DNA of 64,000 bases from Actinomyces oris (GTDB taxonomy: Bacteria > Actinomycetota > Actinomycetes > Actinomycetales > Actinomycetaceae), in the NCBI RefSeq assembly GCF_001553935.1, contig NZ_CP014232.1, positions 2,914,001 through 2,978,000 of the forward strand, given 5' to 3'. A program made the translations under genes and the position numbers. The notes under the pieces were generated by a model, which was not told the origin of the DNA, searched no databases, and saw only the letters and a program-made list of their open reading frames with translations. Numbering within the stretch: position 1 is the stretch's first letter; every line of letters starts with the position of its first letter. This document shows, one piece after another, positions 10,511 through 19,393 of the stretch.

Positions 10511-11875
10511 TCAGCCCTTGAGCATCTCGGCGATCTCGAAGGCGACCTCGAGGGACTGCTGGTGGTTGAGGCGCGGGTCGACGAGGGTCTCGTAGTGCTC
10601 GGCCAGGCCGGCCTCGTCGATGTGCTCGCCGCCGCCGAGGACCTCGGTGACGTCGTCGCCGGTGAGCTCGACGTGGATGCCGCCCGGGGCGGTGCCCAGG
10701 GTGCGGTGCACCTCGAAGAAGCCGCGGATCTCGTCGAGGATCGTCTCGAAGCGGCGGGTCTTGTAGCCGTTGTCCGAGGTGATGGTGTTGCCGTGCATGG
10801 GGTCGGCGATCCAGGTGACGGGGCGCCCGTCGGCGCGCACCGCCTCCACCAGTGGCGGCAGGGCCTGGCGGATGCGGTCGGCGCCCATGCGGGTGATGAG
10901 GGACAGGCGTCCGGGCAGGCCCTCGGGGTTGAGGCGGTCCATGAGCCGGGAGAGGTCGTCGGGGGACGTGGTGGGGCCGACCTTGACGCCCACGGGGTTG
11001 TGGACGCCGGCGAGGATGGCGACGTGGGCGCCGTCGGCCTCCCGGGTGCGCTCCCCCACCCAGAGCATGTGGGCGGAGGTGTCGTAGAGGCGCCCGGAGC
11101 GGGAGTCCTCGCGGATCATGGCGTCCTCGTACTCCAGGAGGAGGGCCTCGTGGGCGGCGTAGAAGTCGACCTGGCGCAGGGCCTCGAAGTCCACGCCGGC
11201 GGCCTCCATGAAGCGCATGGCCCGGTCGAGCTCCTCGGCGAAGGACTCGAAGCGCTTGTAGGCGGGGTTGGCGGTGAAGCCTCGGTTCCAGGAGTGGACC
11301 TCGCGCAGGTCCGCGTAACCACCCATCGTGAAGGCGCGGATGAGGTTGAGTGTGGTGCCCGAGCGCAGGTAGGCGTCCAGCATGCGGGTGGGGTCGGGGA
11401 TGCGGGCCTCGGGGGTGAACTCGTGGCCGTTGACGGAGTCGCCGCGGAAGGCGGGCAGGGTGACCTCGCCGCGGGTCTCGGTGTCCGAACTGCGGGGCTT
11501 GGCGTACTGGCCGGCCATGCGGCCGATCTTGACCACGGGCGTGGAGGCGCCGTAGGTGAGGACCGCAGCCATTTGGAGGATGGTCTGGACCTTGAGACGG
11601 ATGTTGTCGGCCGTGTTGTGGGTGAAGGACTCGGCGCAGTCCCCGCCCATGAGGACGAAGGCGTCCCCGGTGCTGGCCTGGGCGATGAGGTCGCGCAGGG
11701 AGTCGACCTCTCCGGCGAAGACGAGCGGGGGCCGGCGGCGCAGGTCCGCCACCACGTCGGCCAGCGCGGCCTCATCAGGATAGGCGGGCTGCTGGAGGGC
11801 GGGCAGGTGACGCCATGCGGGGGCCTGGGCGTCCGTGCGGGCGGCGGAGAGCTCGTTCATCACGCCCGTCAGCAT
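10511..11875 (-). CDS. aroG: Class II 3-deoxy-7-phosphoheptulonate (DAHP) synthase
   Basis: This enzyme condenses phosphoenolpyruvate and erythrose 4-phosphate, the first step of the shikimate pathway to aromatic amino acids. Its 454 residues match the plant-like/actinobacterial type II family, with WRHLPALQQPAYPD at the start, then LVFAGEVDSLRD, the metal-site cysteine in LMGGDCAESF, GRMAGQYAKPRS, the WVGERTR segment and DPMHGNTI. The start is ambiguous: ATG at 11875 or ATG at 11860 (MNELSAART), and neither has a good ribosome binding site. It faces pknB convergently across a terminator. No other shikimate gene is adjacent. Confidence 0.93.
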   Translation of the reverse strand: MLTGVMNELSAARTDAQAPAWRHLPALQQPAYPDEAALADVVADLRRRPPLVFAGEVDSLRDLIAQASTGDAFVLMGGDCAESFTHNTADNIRLKVQTILQMAAVLTYGASTPVVKIGRMAGQYAKPRSSDTETRGEVTLPAFRGDSVNGHEFTPEARIPDPTRMLDAYLRSGTTLNLIRAFTMGGYADLREVHSWNRGFTANPAYKRFESFAEELDRAMRFMEAAGVDFEALRQVDFYAAHEALLLEYEDAMIREDSRSGRLYDTSAHMLWVGERTREADGAHVAILAGVHNPVGVKVGPTTSPDDLSRLMDRLNPEGLPGRLSLITRMGADRIRQALPPLVEAVRADGRPVTWIADPMHGNTITSDNGYKTRRFETILDEIRGFFEVHRTLGTAPGGIHVELTGDDVTEVLGGGEHIDEAGLAEHYETLVDPRLNHQQSLEVAFEIAEMLKG

Positions 11876-12177
11876 AGGCCAGTCGGGAGATTGCCCGGGT
11901 TCGGCGCCGCATCGCGAAACACGGGGGTTGGGAAACGAATTCTGTCACTGTGGGCGACTTTTAGGGCTGCAGCAGAGCCCGCACGGACCGGTTGCAACGC
12001 TGTGACCTGCACGGAGGCGAAGGCCTCCGTTCCAGGAGCGCAGCAGGCGGGTTGAATAGTCGCCAAACGTGACACATGGGGCCGCCGGCGCCACCCTCCG
12101 GGGCACAGACGTGCACAGAGAAGCGGCCGGCGCCGTCACGAGGACGGCACCGGCCGCGGCAGGGTGCGGGCTCAGCC
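11876..12177. other. Intergenic region between aroG and the PPi-phosphofructokinase gene
   Basis: About 300 bases without a gene. It holds the terminator of the upstream phosphofructokinase gene (12123-12157), and the part near 11880-12050 must contain the promoter for the DAHP synthase gene. I could not pick a convincing -35/-10 pair and found no coding potential. Confidence 0.5.
12123..12157. terminator. Intrinsic terminator downstream of the phosphofructokinase gene
   Basis: Arms at 12123-12137 and 12143-12157 (GCGGCCGGCGCCGTC and its near-perfect complement with one G-T type mismatch) enclose a 5-base loop. It begins about 20 bases beyond the stop codon on the minus strand. Confidence 0.7.
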
Positions 12178-13407
12178 TCAGTGCTCGGGGGCAGCTTCGG
12201 CGGGCTCCACCTTCTGGCCCAGCTCGGCCATGAGGTCGGTGAACCAGGCCTGGGTGATGTCGAAGGGCTTGGCGCCGGCGATGCGCGGGAAGGCGATCGC
12301 GGTGAGCTCGTCGTTGTTCTCCTCGTCCTGGCCGATGACGCCGGACTCGCCACGCAGGGCGCAGTCGACGGCCAGATCGCACATCTTCTTGATGAGGGCG
12401 AGGTCCTCGGCGTTGGCGTGGGCGGCCCGCGAGTAGTAGCCGGACTTCTGGACCATGACCTTCTCAGCGCCGATGAGCTCGGCGAACTGCTTGGCGAACC
12501 ACTGGCCGGGGTTGATGGTGTCGAGCTTGACGTGGCCGAAGGGGTCGCGCTGGACCTCCTGGCCGGCGGCCTCCATCTCCGCGATGATCTCGGGGACGCC
12601 GGCGCCCTCGGACAGGAAGATGTTGACGTTGCCCTGCTCGTCCATGATGGCCTTGAGGCGCTCGGCCTCGGCGGCGATGTCGAGCTTCACCTCGGGGAGG
12701 AAGACGGCGTGGACGTCCCAGCGCTCCTTGGTCAGGCCGAGGGAGGGGGCCCACTGCTTGGTCTGGAGCAGGTCGTGGTAGCGGCGGGCGGTCTCGGCGG
12801 TGAGGTAGCCGCAGTTGCGACCCATGCACTCGTGGACGATGAGCATACGGGGGTTGGAGCGGTGCTCACCGATGACGTTGAAGGCGAAGCCGGCGCCCTC
12901 GTCGGCCGCGGTCCAGGCGCCCAGGGACTGGCGGATCGGAACCACGTCGTTGTCGATGGTCTTGGGCAGGCCGACGACCGTGAGCTCGTAGTCGTTCTCG
13001 TGGAGGTAGGCGGCCAGGTCGGCGGCGGTGGTGTTGGTGTCGTCGCCACCGATGGTGTGCAGGACGTCGACGCCGTCCTTGCGCAGCTGCTCGGCGGCGA
13101 ACTCCAGGGGGTTAACGCCCTCTTCGACGAGGCCGCGCTCGACGAGGTTCTTGGCGTTGGTGAGCTTGACGCGGGAGTTGCCGATCGGGGACCCGCCGAA
13201 GTCGCGCAGGATGCCGGCGTTCTTGCGGCCCTCTTCGTCGATGACGATGTAGTTGCCGGTGAGCAGGCCGTGGTAGCCGTACTGGTAGGCGATGATCTCG
13301 ACCTCGGGAGCGACCTGCGTGTAGCGCTCGATGAGGTCGCCGACGGCGGCGGACAGACAGGGGGCGAAACCGCCAGCGGTGAGCAGGGCGACGCGACGAA
13401 TCGACAT
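12178..13407 (-). CDS. pfp: Pyrophosphate-dependent 6-phosphofructokinase
   Basis: The protein has 409 residues from an ATG at 13407, chosen because GAAAGG lies 8 bases upstream; the longer reading frame has no such site. It phosphorylates fructose 6-phosphate with pyrophosphate, reversibly, in glycolysis. Two residues that separate PPi- from ATP-enzymes are visible: GGDDTNT, with Asp where ATP enzymes have Gly, and PKTIDNDV, with Lys where ATP enzymes have Gly. ECMGRNCGYLTAETA is the substrate-binding segment and LSEGAGVPE follows. The enzyme is consistent with an Actinomyces-type glycolysis in which PPi or polyphosphate is a phosphoryl donor. It is a single gene with its own terminator. Confidence 0.93.
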   Translation of the reverse strand: MSIRRVALLTAGGFAPCLSAAVGDLIERYTQVAPEVEIIAYQYGYHGLLTGNYIVIDEEGRKNAGILRDFGGSPIGNSRVKLTNAKNLVERGLVEEGVNPLEFAAEQLRKDGVDVLHTIGGDDTNTTAADLAAYLHENDYELTVVGLPKTIDNDVVPIRQSLGAWTAADEGAGFAFNVIGEHRSNPRMLIVHECMGRNCGYLTAETARRYHDLLQTKQWAPSLGLTKERWDVHAVFLPEVKLDIAAEAERLKAIMDEQGNVNIFLSEGAGVPEIIAEMEAAGQEVQRDPFGHVKLDTINPGQWFAKQFAELIGAEKVMVQKSGYYSRAAHANAEDLALIKKMCDLAVDCALRGESGVIGQDEENNDELTAIAFPRIAGAKPFDITQAWFTDLMAELGQKVEPAEAAPEH

Positions 13408-13556
13408 CAGGAACCTTTCGGGTTGTGGGTACTCGGGGTCAGTGCCCCGGCCTGATCGGGCGGCGCGGGCCGCACCGGGCGTCAGTCTACGTGCCATCGA
13501 TAGCCGCTGACAGGGACCAACGGGGGATGGAATCGGACAAGGACCGCCCAGGACAA

Positions 13557-14267
13557 TCAGCCGCCACGGACTCCGTAGAGGATGCCCTGCATGAGGACGG
13601 GGTCCCCTAGGAAATGAGTCATCGCGTGAGCGATGAAGACCGGGGTGAGGCTACGACCTCCATAGACGTAGATAGCTGAGAGGATTCCGAAGAGAAAGAA
13701 GGAGGCGACCATGTAGGAGGGCCAGACACTGTGCCCGACGACGCCGTGATAGAGGGCCATGATCCCCGCCGTTACAACGATCTGTATGAGCCGGGAGGTG
13801 CCGCAGCGCGCCAACCTGTCCAGAATGAGCCCGCGCACTGCGATCTCCTCGGCGAAGGCCAGCACGAGGCCGACAGACATCATGATCGGCCGCTGCCAGG
13901 GGAAGGCCAACGGATCCCCACCTCGCATGTAGCTCATCGCGGTCCAGGCCAGTCCGTAGACGACGGCGATGACGATCACCGGCGTCCGAACAGGACGCCC
14001 CCACCCCAGCTCGGCTATGCCCTCGCCCTGCCGATGCTGACGCCAGAGGACGAAGACGATGACAGCGAGACAGCCGATGAGGAACACGATGTCGAGAACG
14101 AAGGCAGCATTGAGGCTCGTTCCCCAACGGTCGTAGATCGATTGGGCTCCGAGAAAGAAGCATGCGCCACCAAGCACCAGCCACAGGACGCCCGCGGTGA
14201 GAGCCACCTCCCGCCAGGCTGCTGTCCTGCTCAGGGGCGGGCGTTGCAAACCCGACACAATCATCAT
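13557..14267 (-). CDS. CPBP-family intramembrane metalloprotease (CAAX-protease-like)
   Basis: This is a 236-residue integral membrane protein with about six to seven hydrophobic helices. It carries the three conserved motifs of the CPBP/ABI family: AEEIAVRGLI (the EExxxR box), the His of ALYHGVVGHS, and FIAHAMTHFLGD near the C-terminus. These polar residues coordinate a metal inside the membrane. In bacteria such proteins process peptides or confer self-immunity to bacteriocins, but no peptide gene is visible nearby. Codons such as ATA and AGG are slightly more frequent than in neighbours. The gene is divergent from the PaaX-like regulator. The substrate is unknown. Confidence 0.85.
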   Translation of the reverse strand: MMIVSGLQRPPLSRTAAWREVALTAGVLWLVLGGACFFLGAQSIYDRWGTSLNAAFVLDIVFLIGCLAVIVFVLWRQHRQGEGIAELGWGRPVRTPVIVIAVVYGLAWTAMSYMRGGDPLAFPWQRPIMMSVGLVLAFAEEIAVRGLILDRLARCGTSRLIQIVVTAGIMALYHGVVGHSVWPSYMVASFFLFGILSAIYVYGGRSLTPVFIAHAMTHFLGDPVLMQGILYGVRGG

Positions 14268-14377
14268 CCGTATCCTTCACGTTTCGTAGCACTGAAGAAT
14301 CTCATTGTAGGGGATGGCGAGGTGAGTCCCCGTTCTACGGGTCGCTTGTTCGCACCACCAGCCTCCGGCGGGAGACA

Positions 14378-15226
14378 ATGGCCGGCATGACCTCGCCCCG
14401 GCAGCTGGATGGAGACCCGCCTCAACGGACTCCTCGTGCCCGAACAACGACAGTGGGTTTCCTCTTCGGCCTGACAGAGATCCGCGAGCTTCCCGGCCCC
14501 TTCCTCATCGAGGTGCTACAGAAGCTCGGTCTCACAGCCTCCGGAGCACGCTCTTACATGACACGGGCTCTTAAGGAGGGACGACTGACCAGCCGCAGGC
14601 AGGGCCGCACGTCCTTCTACGCGATGACGGGCGACTACCTGGAGCGATTCGACGCCATCGAACGCCGCTTCACCGTAGAGCCAGTCTGGGAGGGGTTCTT
14701 CCACTCGGTCGTCTACGACTTGCCGGAGTCTCGCCGCACGGAACGCGATGGCCTGCGCGCCGCAGCCTTCGCTCATGGATGGGGCTGTCCGCGTCCCGGT
14801 CTGTTGATCGGCGTGGATCCACCTGGTCCGTGGGCCCAGGACGGTTGGCGGGGGAGACTGAGCGTGGACCTGGAAACAGCTCGGCAGATGGCGGCGGCAA
14901 GTTGGAACCTCGATAGCGCCGCCGCCCGGGTGACCCGGACCGTAACTCGTCTACGCACCGACATGGAACGTACCGACACCGCCAGTCCTTCAGGAAAGCA
15001 GACAATGCCGGCGACGGCCTGGGAACCGCTCGTCCGTGCTCATGACCTGATGAGCGAAGCCACCTATCTGTGGGGCCTCCTCCCACGCCTGCCCCACACG
15101 CTTTTACCGAGGGGATTCCCGATATCGGACCTGGACTGGCTCGATGCCCAGATGTCCGGTCCGCTCATATCCGATGGTGTATCCGCCGCCCGGAGCCTGC
15201 TCGCCGCACACCTCGACAGCCGATGA
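14378..15226 (+). CDS. PaaX-family transcriptional regulator
   Basis: This encodes 282 residues from an ATG at 14378 preceded by a GGGAG ribosome binding site. The N-terminal winged helix spans about residues 25-100 (LGLTASGARSYMTRALKEGRL, then GRTSFYAMTG). The middle domain starts with VVYDLPESRRTERDGLR, a hallmark of PaaX proteins, which normally repress phenylacetic acid catabolism through phenylacetyl-CoA. No paa genes are nearby, so the inducer and targets here are unknown. It is divergent from the CPBP protease gene, and the 110 bp between them may be its operator region. Family assignment is good; physiological role is not assigned. Confidence 0.8.
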   Translation: MAGMTSPRQLDGDPPQRTPRARTTTVGFLFGLTEIRELPGPFLIEVLQKLGLTASGARSYMTRALKEGRLTSRRQGRTSFYAMTGDYLERFDAIERRFTVEPVWEGFFHSVVYDLPESRRTERDGLRAAAFAHGWGCPRPGLLIGVDPPGPWAQDGWRGRLSVDLETARQMAAASWNLDSAAARVTRTVTRLRTDMERTDTASPSGKQTMPATAWEPLVRAHDLMSEATYLWGLLPRLPHTLLPRGFPISDLDWLDAQMSGPLISDGVSAARSLLAAHLDSR

Positions 15227-15264
15227 TGAGGCACCGTCCAGGAGCGCGAGCGCGATTCCGCACT

Positions 15265-16146
15265 CTAGCCTTCGGCGCCGGGCTCGGCCTCGTCGTCGGA
15301 GGCCTTGTCCTTCTTCTTGTCCTTGCCGCTCTTGTCCTCGGGAGGCTCGGGCACGGAGACCTCGGGGGCGGGGCGGCCACCGGGCGCGGCCACGGGGGCG
15401 GCCGAGGGACGGGCCTGCGCCTGTGCGGCGAGCATCTCGGTGACGACCTCGTCGGCGGTCTTCTTCTCCGAGTCCATGGCCTTCTTGACGTCGGCGGCAT
15501 AGAGATCCACGTACTCCTGGCCGGAGAGGGCCATGAGGGCGTACATGATCTCGTCGGTAATGGAGCGCAGCACGAAGCGGTCGTTCTCCAGGCCCTTGTA
15601 GCGGGAGAAGTCCAGCGGCTCGCCGATGACGATACCCACGCGGTGGCGGGTCGAGGGGATGGACTTACCGATCGGCTGGGCCAGGTTGGAGCCGATCATG
15701 GCCACGGGCACCACAGGGGCGCCGGTGGCCAGGGCGATGCGGGCCACGCCGGTCTTGCCGCGGTAGAGGCGCCCGTCGGGGCTGCGCGTGCCCTCGGGGT
15801 AGATGCCGAAGAGCTGCCCCGAACGCAGGCGGTCGATGCCGGCCTGGAGCGCCGCCTGGGAGGCCTTGCCGCCGGAGCGGTCTACGGGAATCGTGCCCAC
15901 GGTCTTCATGAAGTTCTTCACCGCCCAGCCCTTGACGCCCTTGCCGGTGAAGTAGTCGGCCTTGCCGATGAAGGCGACCTCGCGGTCCACCAGCAGCGGC
16001 AGGAAGAAGGAGTCGATGACCGCCAGGTGGTTGGAGGCCAGGATCGCCGCGCCCTCGGCGGGAATGTTCTCCTCGCCGCGGATCCAGGGCTGGTAGAGCA
16101 TCTCCAGGGCCGGGCCGACTGTTGCCTTGATGGGTCCGTATCCCAC
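15265..16146 (-). CDS. plsC: 1-acyl-sn-glycerol-3-phosphate acyltransferase (PlsC family)
   Basis: The protein has 293 residues from a GTG at 16146, fixed by an AGGAGG ribosome binding site at 16153-16158. It acylates lysophosphatidic acid in phospholipid synthesis at the membrane. The catalytic box reads ASNHLAVIDSFFLP (NHxxxxD), and the acceptor-binding box reads IYPEGTRSPDG. A KTVGTIPVDRSGG segment lies between them. The last 70 residues are an Ala/Pro/Lys-rich tail (PPEDKSGKDKKKDKASDD), likely disordered and absent from the core family. It converges with the PaaX-like gene and is divergent from the exonuclease gene. Confidence 0.9.
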   Translation of the reverse strand: MGYGPIKATVGPALEMLYQPWIRGEENIPAEGAAILASNHLAVIDSFFLPLLVDREVAFIGKADYFTGKGVKGWAVKNFMKTVGTIPVDRSGGKASQAALQAGIDRLRSGQLFGIYPEGTRSPDGRLYRGKTGVARIALATGAPVVPVAMIGSNLAQPIGKSIPSTRHRVGIVIGEPLDFSRYKGLENDRFVLRSITDEIMYALMALSGQEYVDLYAADVKKAMDSEKKTADEVVTEMLAAQAQARPSAAPVAAPGGRPAPEVSVPEPPEDKSGKDKKKDKASDDEAEPGAEG

Positions 16147-16334
16147 GCGGGGCCTCCTGTGAACTGCTGGCTGGGCGGCCACCACACGGTCCTGCACCAT
16201 CGGAGACGGACGGCACCGGAGCCGGCGGTGCCGCTCGGGTATGGGGTGATTCTAGGGTGCTTCCCACCCTGCTCGCACCGACTTCCCGACTGCCGGCGAG
16301 GATGCATGTCACTGCCATCCTCTAGCCTGCGACC

Positions 16335-17993
16335 GTGAGCACCATCGGGACCCAGGTGTCCTTCGCCGACATGGGCACGCCCCTGGAGCGGGCGACCTTC
16401 GTCGTGGTGGACCTGGAGACCACCGGTGGGGCGCCGGGCGCTCGCTCTCTGACCGAGATCGGGGCCGTCAAGGTGCGCGGCGGACAGGTGCTGGCGGAGT
16501 TCTCCACCCTGGTCAACCCCGGCGTCGCCATCCCCGCCCAGATCACCATGCTCACCGGCATCACGAACGCCATGGTGGCCGGTGCCCCCGGCGTGCGCAC
16601 CTGCGTGGAGGCCTTCCTGGACTGGGCGGACCTGCTAGCCGACGACGTCGTCCTCGTCGCGCACAACGCCCGCTTCGACGTCGGTCACCTGCGTGGCGCC
16701 GCGGCGGCCCTGGGCCTGGAGTGGCCCGAGCCCCGCGTGCTGGACACGCTGGCGCTGGCCCGCAAGGCCTGGACCCGCAGTGAGGTGCCCAACCACAAGC
16801 TGGGGACGCTGGCCGCCTTCGTCGGTTCCCGGACCCGTCCCACGCACCGGGCCCTGGATGACGCGCGCGCCACCGTGGACGTGCTGCACGCCGCCCTGGA
16901 GGTCATGGCGCCGCTCGGTGTCACGCACCTGGAGGACCTGGCCACCGCCTCCGACCCGGTCCCTGCCAAGCGCCGGGCCAAGAGCCGCCTGGCTGACGCC
17001 CTGCCCAGCGGCCCCGGCGTCTACCAGTTCCGCTCGGCGGCCGACCAGGTGCTCTACGTGGGCAGCGCCGTGGACCTCAAGCGCCGGGTGCGCTCCTACT
17101 TCACCGCCGCGGAGAAGCGCCGCCAGGTGGCGCAGATGCTGGACACCACCGTGAGCGTGCGGCACATTGCCACACCCACGCTCATTGAGGCGCGGGTGCG
17201 CGAGCTGCGGATGATCGCCGAGCTCGACCCGCCGGTCAACCGCCGCTCTCGGGCCCCGCGGCGCCGGCCCTGGCTTCACCTGACCCAGGGCTCGGGCCCG
17301 GGGGCCGAGCCGCGGTTGGCGCTGACCACCGTGCTGCCCACGGAGGAGGTCGGCCATGCGGTGGGCCCCTTCGCCTCACGCGGCAGGGGCCAGGAGGCCC
17401 TGCGCGCCGCCGAGTCGGTGCTGCGTCTGGGCCGCTGGGACGGGCGTGAGCTGCGGCGGGTGCGCCACGACGACGTCCCGGCTGAGCCGGCCGAGGTGCT
17501 GGCCTGCCTGTCGGGCGAGGTCGACCTGGTGGCCGCTCCCCTGCTGGAGCGCATCGCGGCGCTGTCCCGGGCCGAGCGCTACGAGGAGGCCGGGACCTGG
17601 ACGGGCCGCCTGCGCTGCCTGCTGCGCGCGGTGGATCGGGCCGAGCGGGTGCGGCCCCTGCTGGCCTGCCCGCATCTCATGGCGGCCCGCCGGCGCGAGG
17701 TCGGGGGCTGGGAGCTGGTGGTGGTGCGCTGGGGCGTGCTGGCCGGCTCCATGACGACCGCACCGGGTGCCGACCCGCGCCCCGCCGTCGAACTGCTGCG
17801 CGCCAGCGCCCGGGTCGTTGAGCGGCCCGGCCGCGTCGGTGAGGTGGCGAGCATTGAGGAGACGAGTCTGCTGGCCGACTGGGTCCTGGACGAGGGCGCC
17901 CGCATCGTGGAGGTCGACGGCGACCCCGCGGTGCTCACGTGGCCGATCGGTGCGGCTGCCCGCCACCGCAAGGTCCTGGCCTCGCAGGAGTGA
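16335..17993 (+). CDS. DEDD exonuclease fused to a GIY-YIG (UvrC-like) nuclease domain
   Basis: This is a 552-residue two-nuclease fusion from a GTG start. Residues about 15-185 are a DnaQ-like 3'-5' exonuclease with the DEDD signatures VVVDLETTGG, LVAHNARFDVGHL and HRALDDARAT. Residues about 220-310 are a GIY-YIG domain (SGPGVYQFRSAADQVLYVGSAVDLKRRVRSYF), as in UvrC and Cho. The remaining part is Arg/Leu-rich with GPFASRGRGQEALRAAESV, similar to the middle of UvrC-like proteins. The same architecture occurs widely in Actinobacteria and is thought to act in DNA repair. It lacks the helix-hairpin-helix end of UvrC. It stands alone in its own transcription unit. Confidence 0.9.
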   Translation: MSTIGTQVSFADMGTPLERATFVVVDLETTGGAPGARSLTEIGAVKVRGGQVLAEFSTLVNPGVAIPAQITMLTGITNAMVAGAPGVRTCVEAFLDWADLLADDVVLVAHNARFDVGHLRGAAAALGLEWPEPRVLDTLALARKAWTRSEVPNHKLGTLAAFVGSRTRPTHRALDDARATVDVLHAALEVMAPLGVTHLEDLATASDPVPAKRRAKSRLADALPSGPGVYQFRSAADQVLYVGSAVDLKRRVRSYFTAAEKRRQVAQMLDTTVSVRHIATPTLIEARVRELRMIAELDPPVNRRSRAPRRRPWLHLTQGSGPGAEPRLALTTVLPTEEVGHAVGPFASRGRGQEALRAAESVLRLGRWDGRELRRVRHDDVPAEPAEVLACLSGEVDLVAAPLLERIAALSRAERYEEAGTWTGRLRCLLRAVDRAERVRPLLACPHLMAARRREVGGWELVVVRWGVLAGSMTTAPGADPRPAVELLRASARVVERPGRVGEVASIEETSLLADWVLDEGARIVEVDGDPAVLTWPIGAAARHRKVLASQE

Positions 17994-18039
17994 GGGCGCC
18001 AAGCGTGAGCCAATCACCTCAGCGCGGCCGACGTCTGGC

Positions 18040-18483
18040 TCAGCCGGCGGGGGTGACGGTGCCGCGGCGGGCGGTGAGGGCCTTGGCGACGCCCTCCTGG
18101 AGGCTCAGCGGGTCCAGGGGGCGGGGCACGACGACCTCCGCCTTGGCCCAGGCCGCCAGCCAGTCGTCCTGGGGACGGGCGGTCAGCAGGACGACGGCGG
18201 GGCGCTCGTCAAGCTCGGTGAACAGCTCGTGGGCCAGCCCCATGCCACCGAGCTTCTTGGCCTCGGAGTCCAGGACCAGTGCGTCGAAGGGCGGCTGGTC
18301 CTCCTTCTCGCGGTCCTTGATGGCCATGCGCACGCCCTCGGCGGTGGCCGCCTCGGTCCAGGTCACCAGCGGCAGGCCCTTGGCCGGTCGGCGCCCGACA
18401 CCGTCAATGACCTCCTGACGCACGGTGGCGTCGTCGGAGAAGACGAGAAGCTCGAGGCGGGCGGAAGCAGCCTGGTCGGTCAT
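18040..18483 (-). CDS. Orphan response-regulator receiver-like protein
   Basis: The protein has 147 residues from an ATG at 18483 with GAAGGA 8 bases upstream. The fold reads as a single receiver domain: acidic pair in LVFSDDATVRQE, putative phospho-acceptor Asp in FDALVLDSEAK, and switch Thr in VVLLTARPQDD. The conserved Lys before the cis-Pro is replaced: the strand ends VVVPRPLDP instead of K-P. There is no output domain and no adjacent kinase. It may be an atypical, phosphorylation-independent receiver that acts by protein contact. It is divergent from sodA across 180 bp; whether the two are functionally linked is not known. Confidence 0.7.
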   Translation of the reverse strand: MTDQAASARLELLVFSDDATVRQEVIDGVGRRPAKGLPLVTWTEAATAEGVRMAIKDREKEDQPPFDALVLDSEAKKLGGMGLAHELFTELDERPAVVLLTARPQDDWLAAWAKAEVVVPRPLDPLSLQEGVAKALTARRGTVTPAG

Positions 18484-18663
18484 AGCGGATCCTTCGTGGA
18501 CGGGTACGGACGGCAGTGGTTCCGCGGTCAGTGTAATCACACACAGGCTCACTATCCCTCTTCCGGCGCCACGTCTAGCATGAACCATGTTCAGGACTTC
18601 AGTCCTAACGAGCCCTGCTGAGGCGGGACTGAAGCCACCTCACCCACCGAAAGGCAGTCCTTG

Positions 18664-19287
18664 ATGGCCGTGTACACCCTTCCCGAGCTCCCCTACGACT
18701 ACGCCGCCCTGGAGCCCCACATCTCCGGCAAGATCATGGAGCTCCACCACGACAAGCACCACGCCGCCTACGTCGCCGGCGCCAACGCCGCCCTGGAGGC
18801 CCTGTCCGCCGCCCGTGAGGCCGGCGACCTGGCCGCCATCAACCTGTGGGAGAAGAACCTCGCCTTCAACCTGGGCGGCCACACCAACCACTCCATCTTC
18901 TGGAAGAACCTCTCCCCCAACGGCGGGGGCCAGCCCGAGGGCGAGCTCGCTGAGGCCATCAAGGACTCCTTCGGATCCTTCGAGAAGTTCCAGGCGCAGT
19001 TCACCGCCACCGCCATGGGCATCCAGGGCTCGGGCTGGGCCGTGCTCGCCTACGACTCCCTCTCCGGAAAGCTCGTCACCTTCCAGCTCTTCGACCAGCA
19101 GGGCAACGTGCCGGTGGGCACCATCCCGCTGTTCATGGTGGACATGTGGGAGCACGCCTTCTACCTCGACTACCTCAACGTCAAGGCCGACTACGTCAAG
19201 GCCGTCTGGAACATCGCCAACTGGCAGGACGTCTCCGAGCGCCTGGCCAACGCCGTCGCCAAGGCCCAGGACCTCATCGTCCGCTGA
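18664..19287 (+). CDS. sodA: Superoxide dismutase (Mn/Fe type)
   Basis: This is a 207-residue cytoplasmic enzyme that dismutates superoxide to oxygen and hydrogen peroxide. All four metal ligands are recognisable: His in [13 protein letters not shown], His in [11 protein letters not shown], and Asp and His in [12 protein letters not shown]. The ATG at 18664 is preceded by GAAAGG with good spacing. Codon usage is strongly biased to C/G third positions, which suggests high expression. An inverted repeat, AGGACT-TC-AGTCCT, lies 56 bases upstream and could be a regulatory site. Metal choice between Mn and Fe cannot be read safely. A strong terminator follows. Confidence 0.97.
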   Translation: MAVYTLPELPYDYAALEPHISGKIMELHHDKHHAAYVAGANAALEALSAAREAGDLAAINLWEKNLAFNLGGHTNHSIFWKNLSPNGGGQPEGELAEAIKDSFGSFEKFQAQFTATAMGIQGSGWAVLAYDSLSGKLVTFQLFDQQGNVPVGTIPLFMVDMWEHAFYLDYLNVKADYVKAVWNIANWQDVSERLANAVAKAQDLIVR

Positions 19288-19317
19288 CGCTCGGCCCGGA
19301 CACGCGCCGTGCAGGCT

Positions 19318-19352
19318 TGTGGCCCGCACCCCTTCACGGGGCGCGGGCCACA
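19318..19352. terminator. Bidirectional terminator between sodA and the FKBP gene
   Basis: Long G/C-rich arms starting TGTGGCCCGC and ending GCGGGCCACA enclose a TTCAC loop. It sits between convergent genes, 31 bases after the sodA stop codon. Confidence 0.8.
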
Positions 19353-19393
19353 GCTGTATCGGCGGTATGGAGCGGGCCTGAGCGGCTCTCCGC

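Noticed and set aside
10439..13455. Long plus-strand frames opposite aroG and the phosphofructokinase gene
   Set aside because: They start in terminators and lie antisense to genes with complete enzyme signatures; there is no ribosome binding site.
18593..18606. AGGACT-TC-AGTCCT repeat upstream of sodA as a DtxR/IdeR box
   Set aside because: It has TTAGG/CCTGA-like ends on the minus strand, but the spacing is one base short of the DtxR consensus and the core differs; left as an unassigned repeat.
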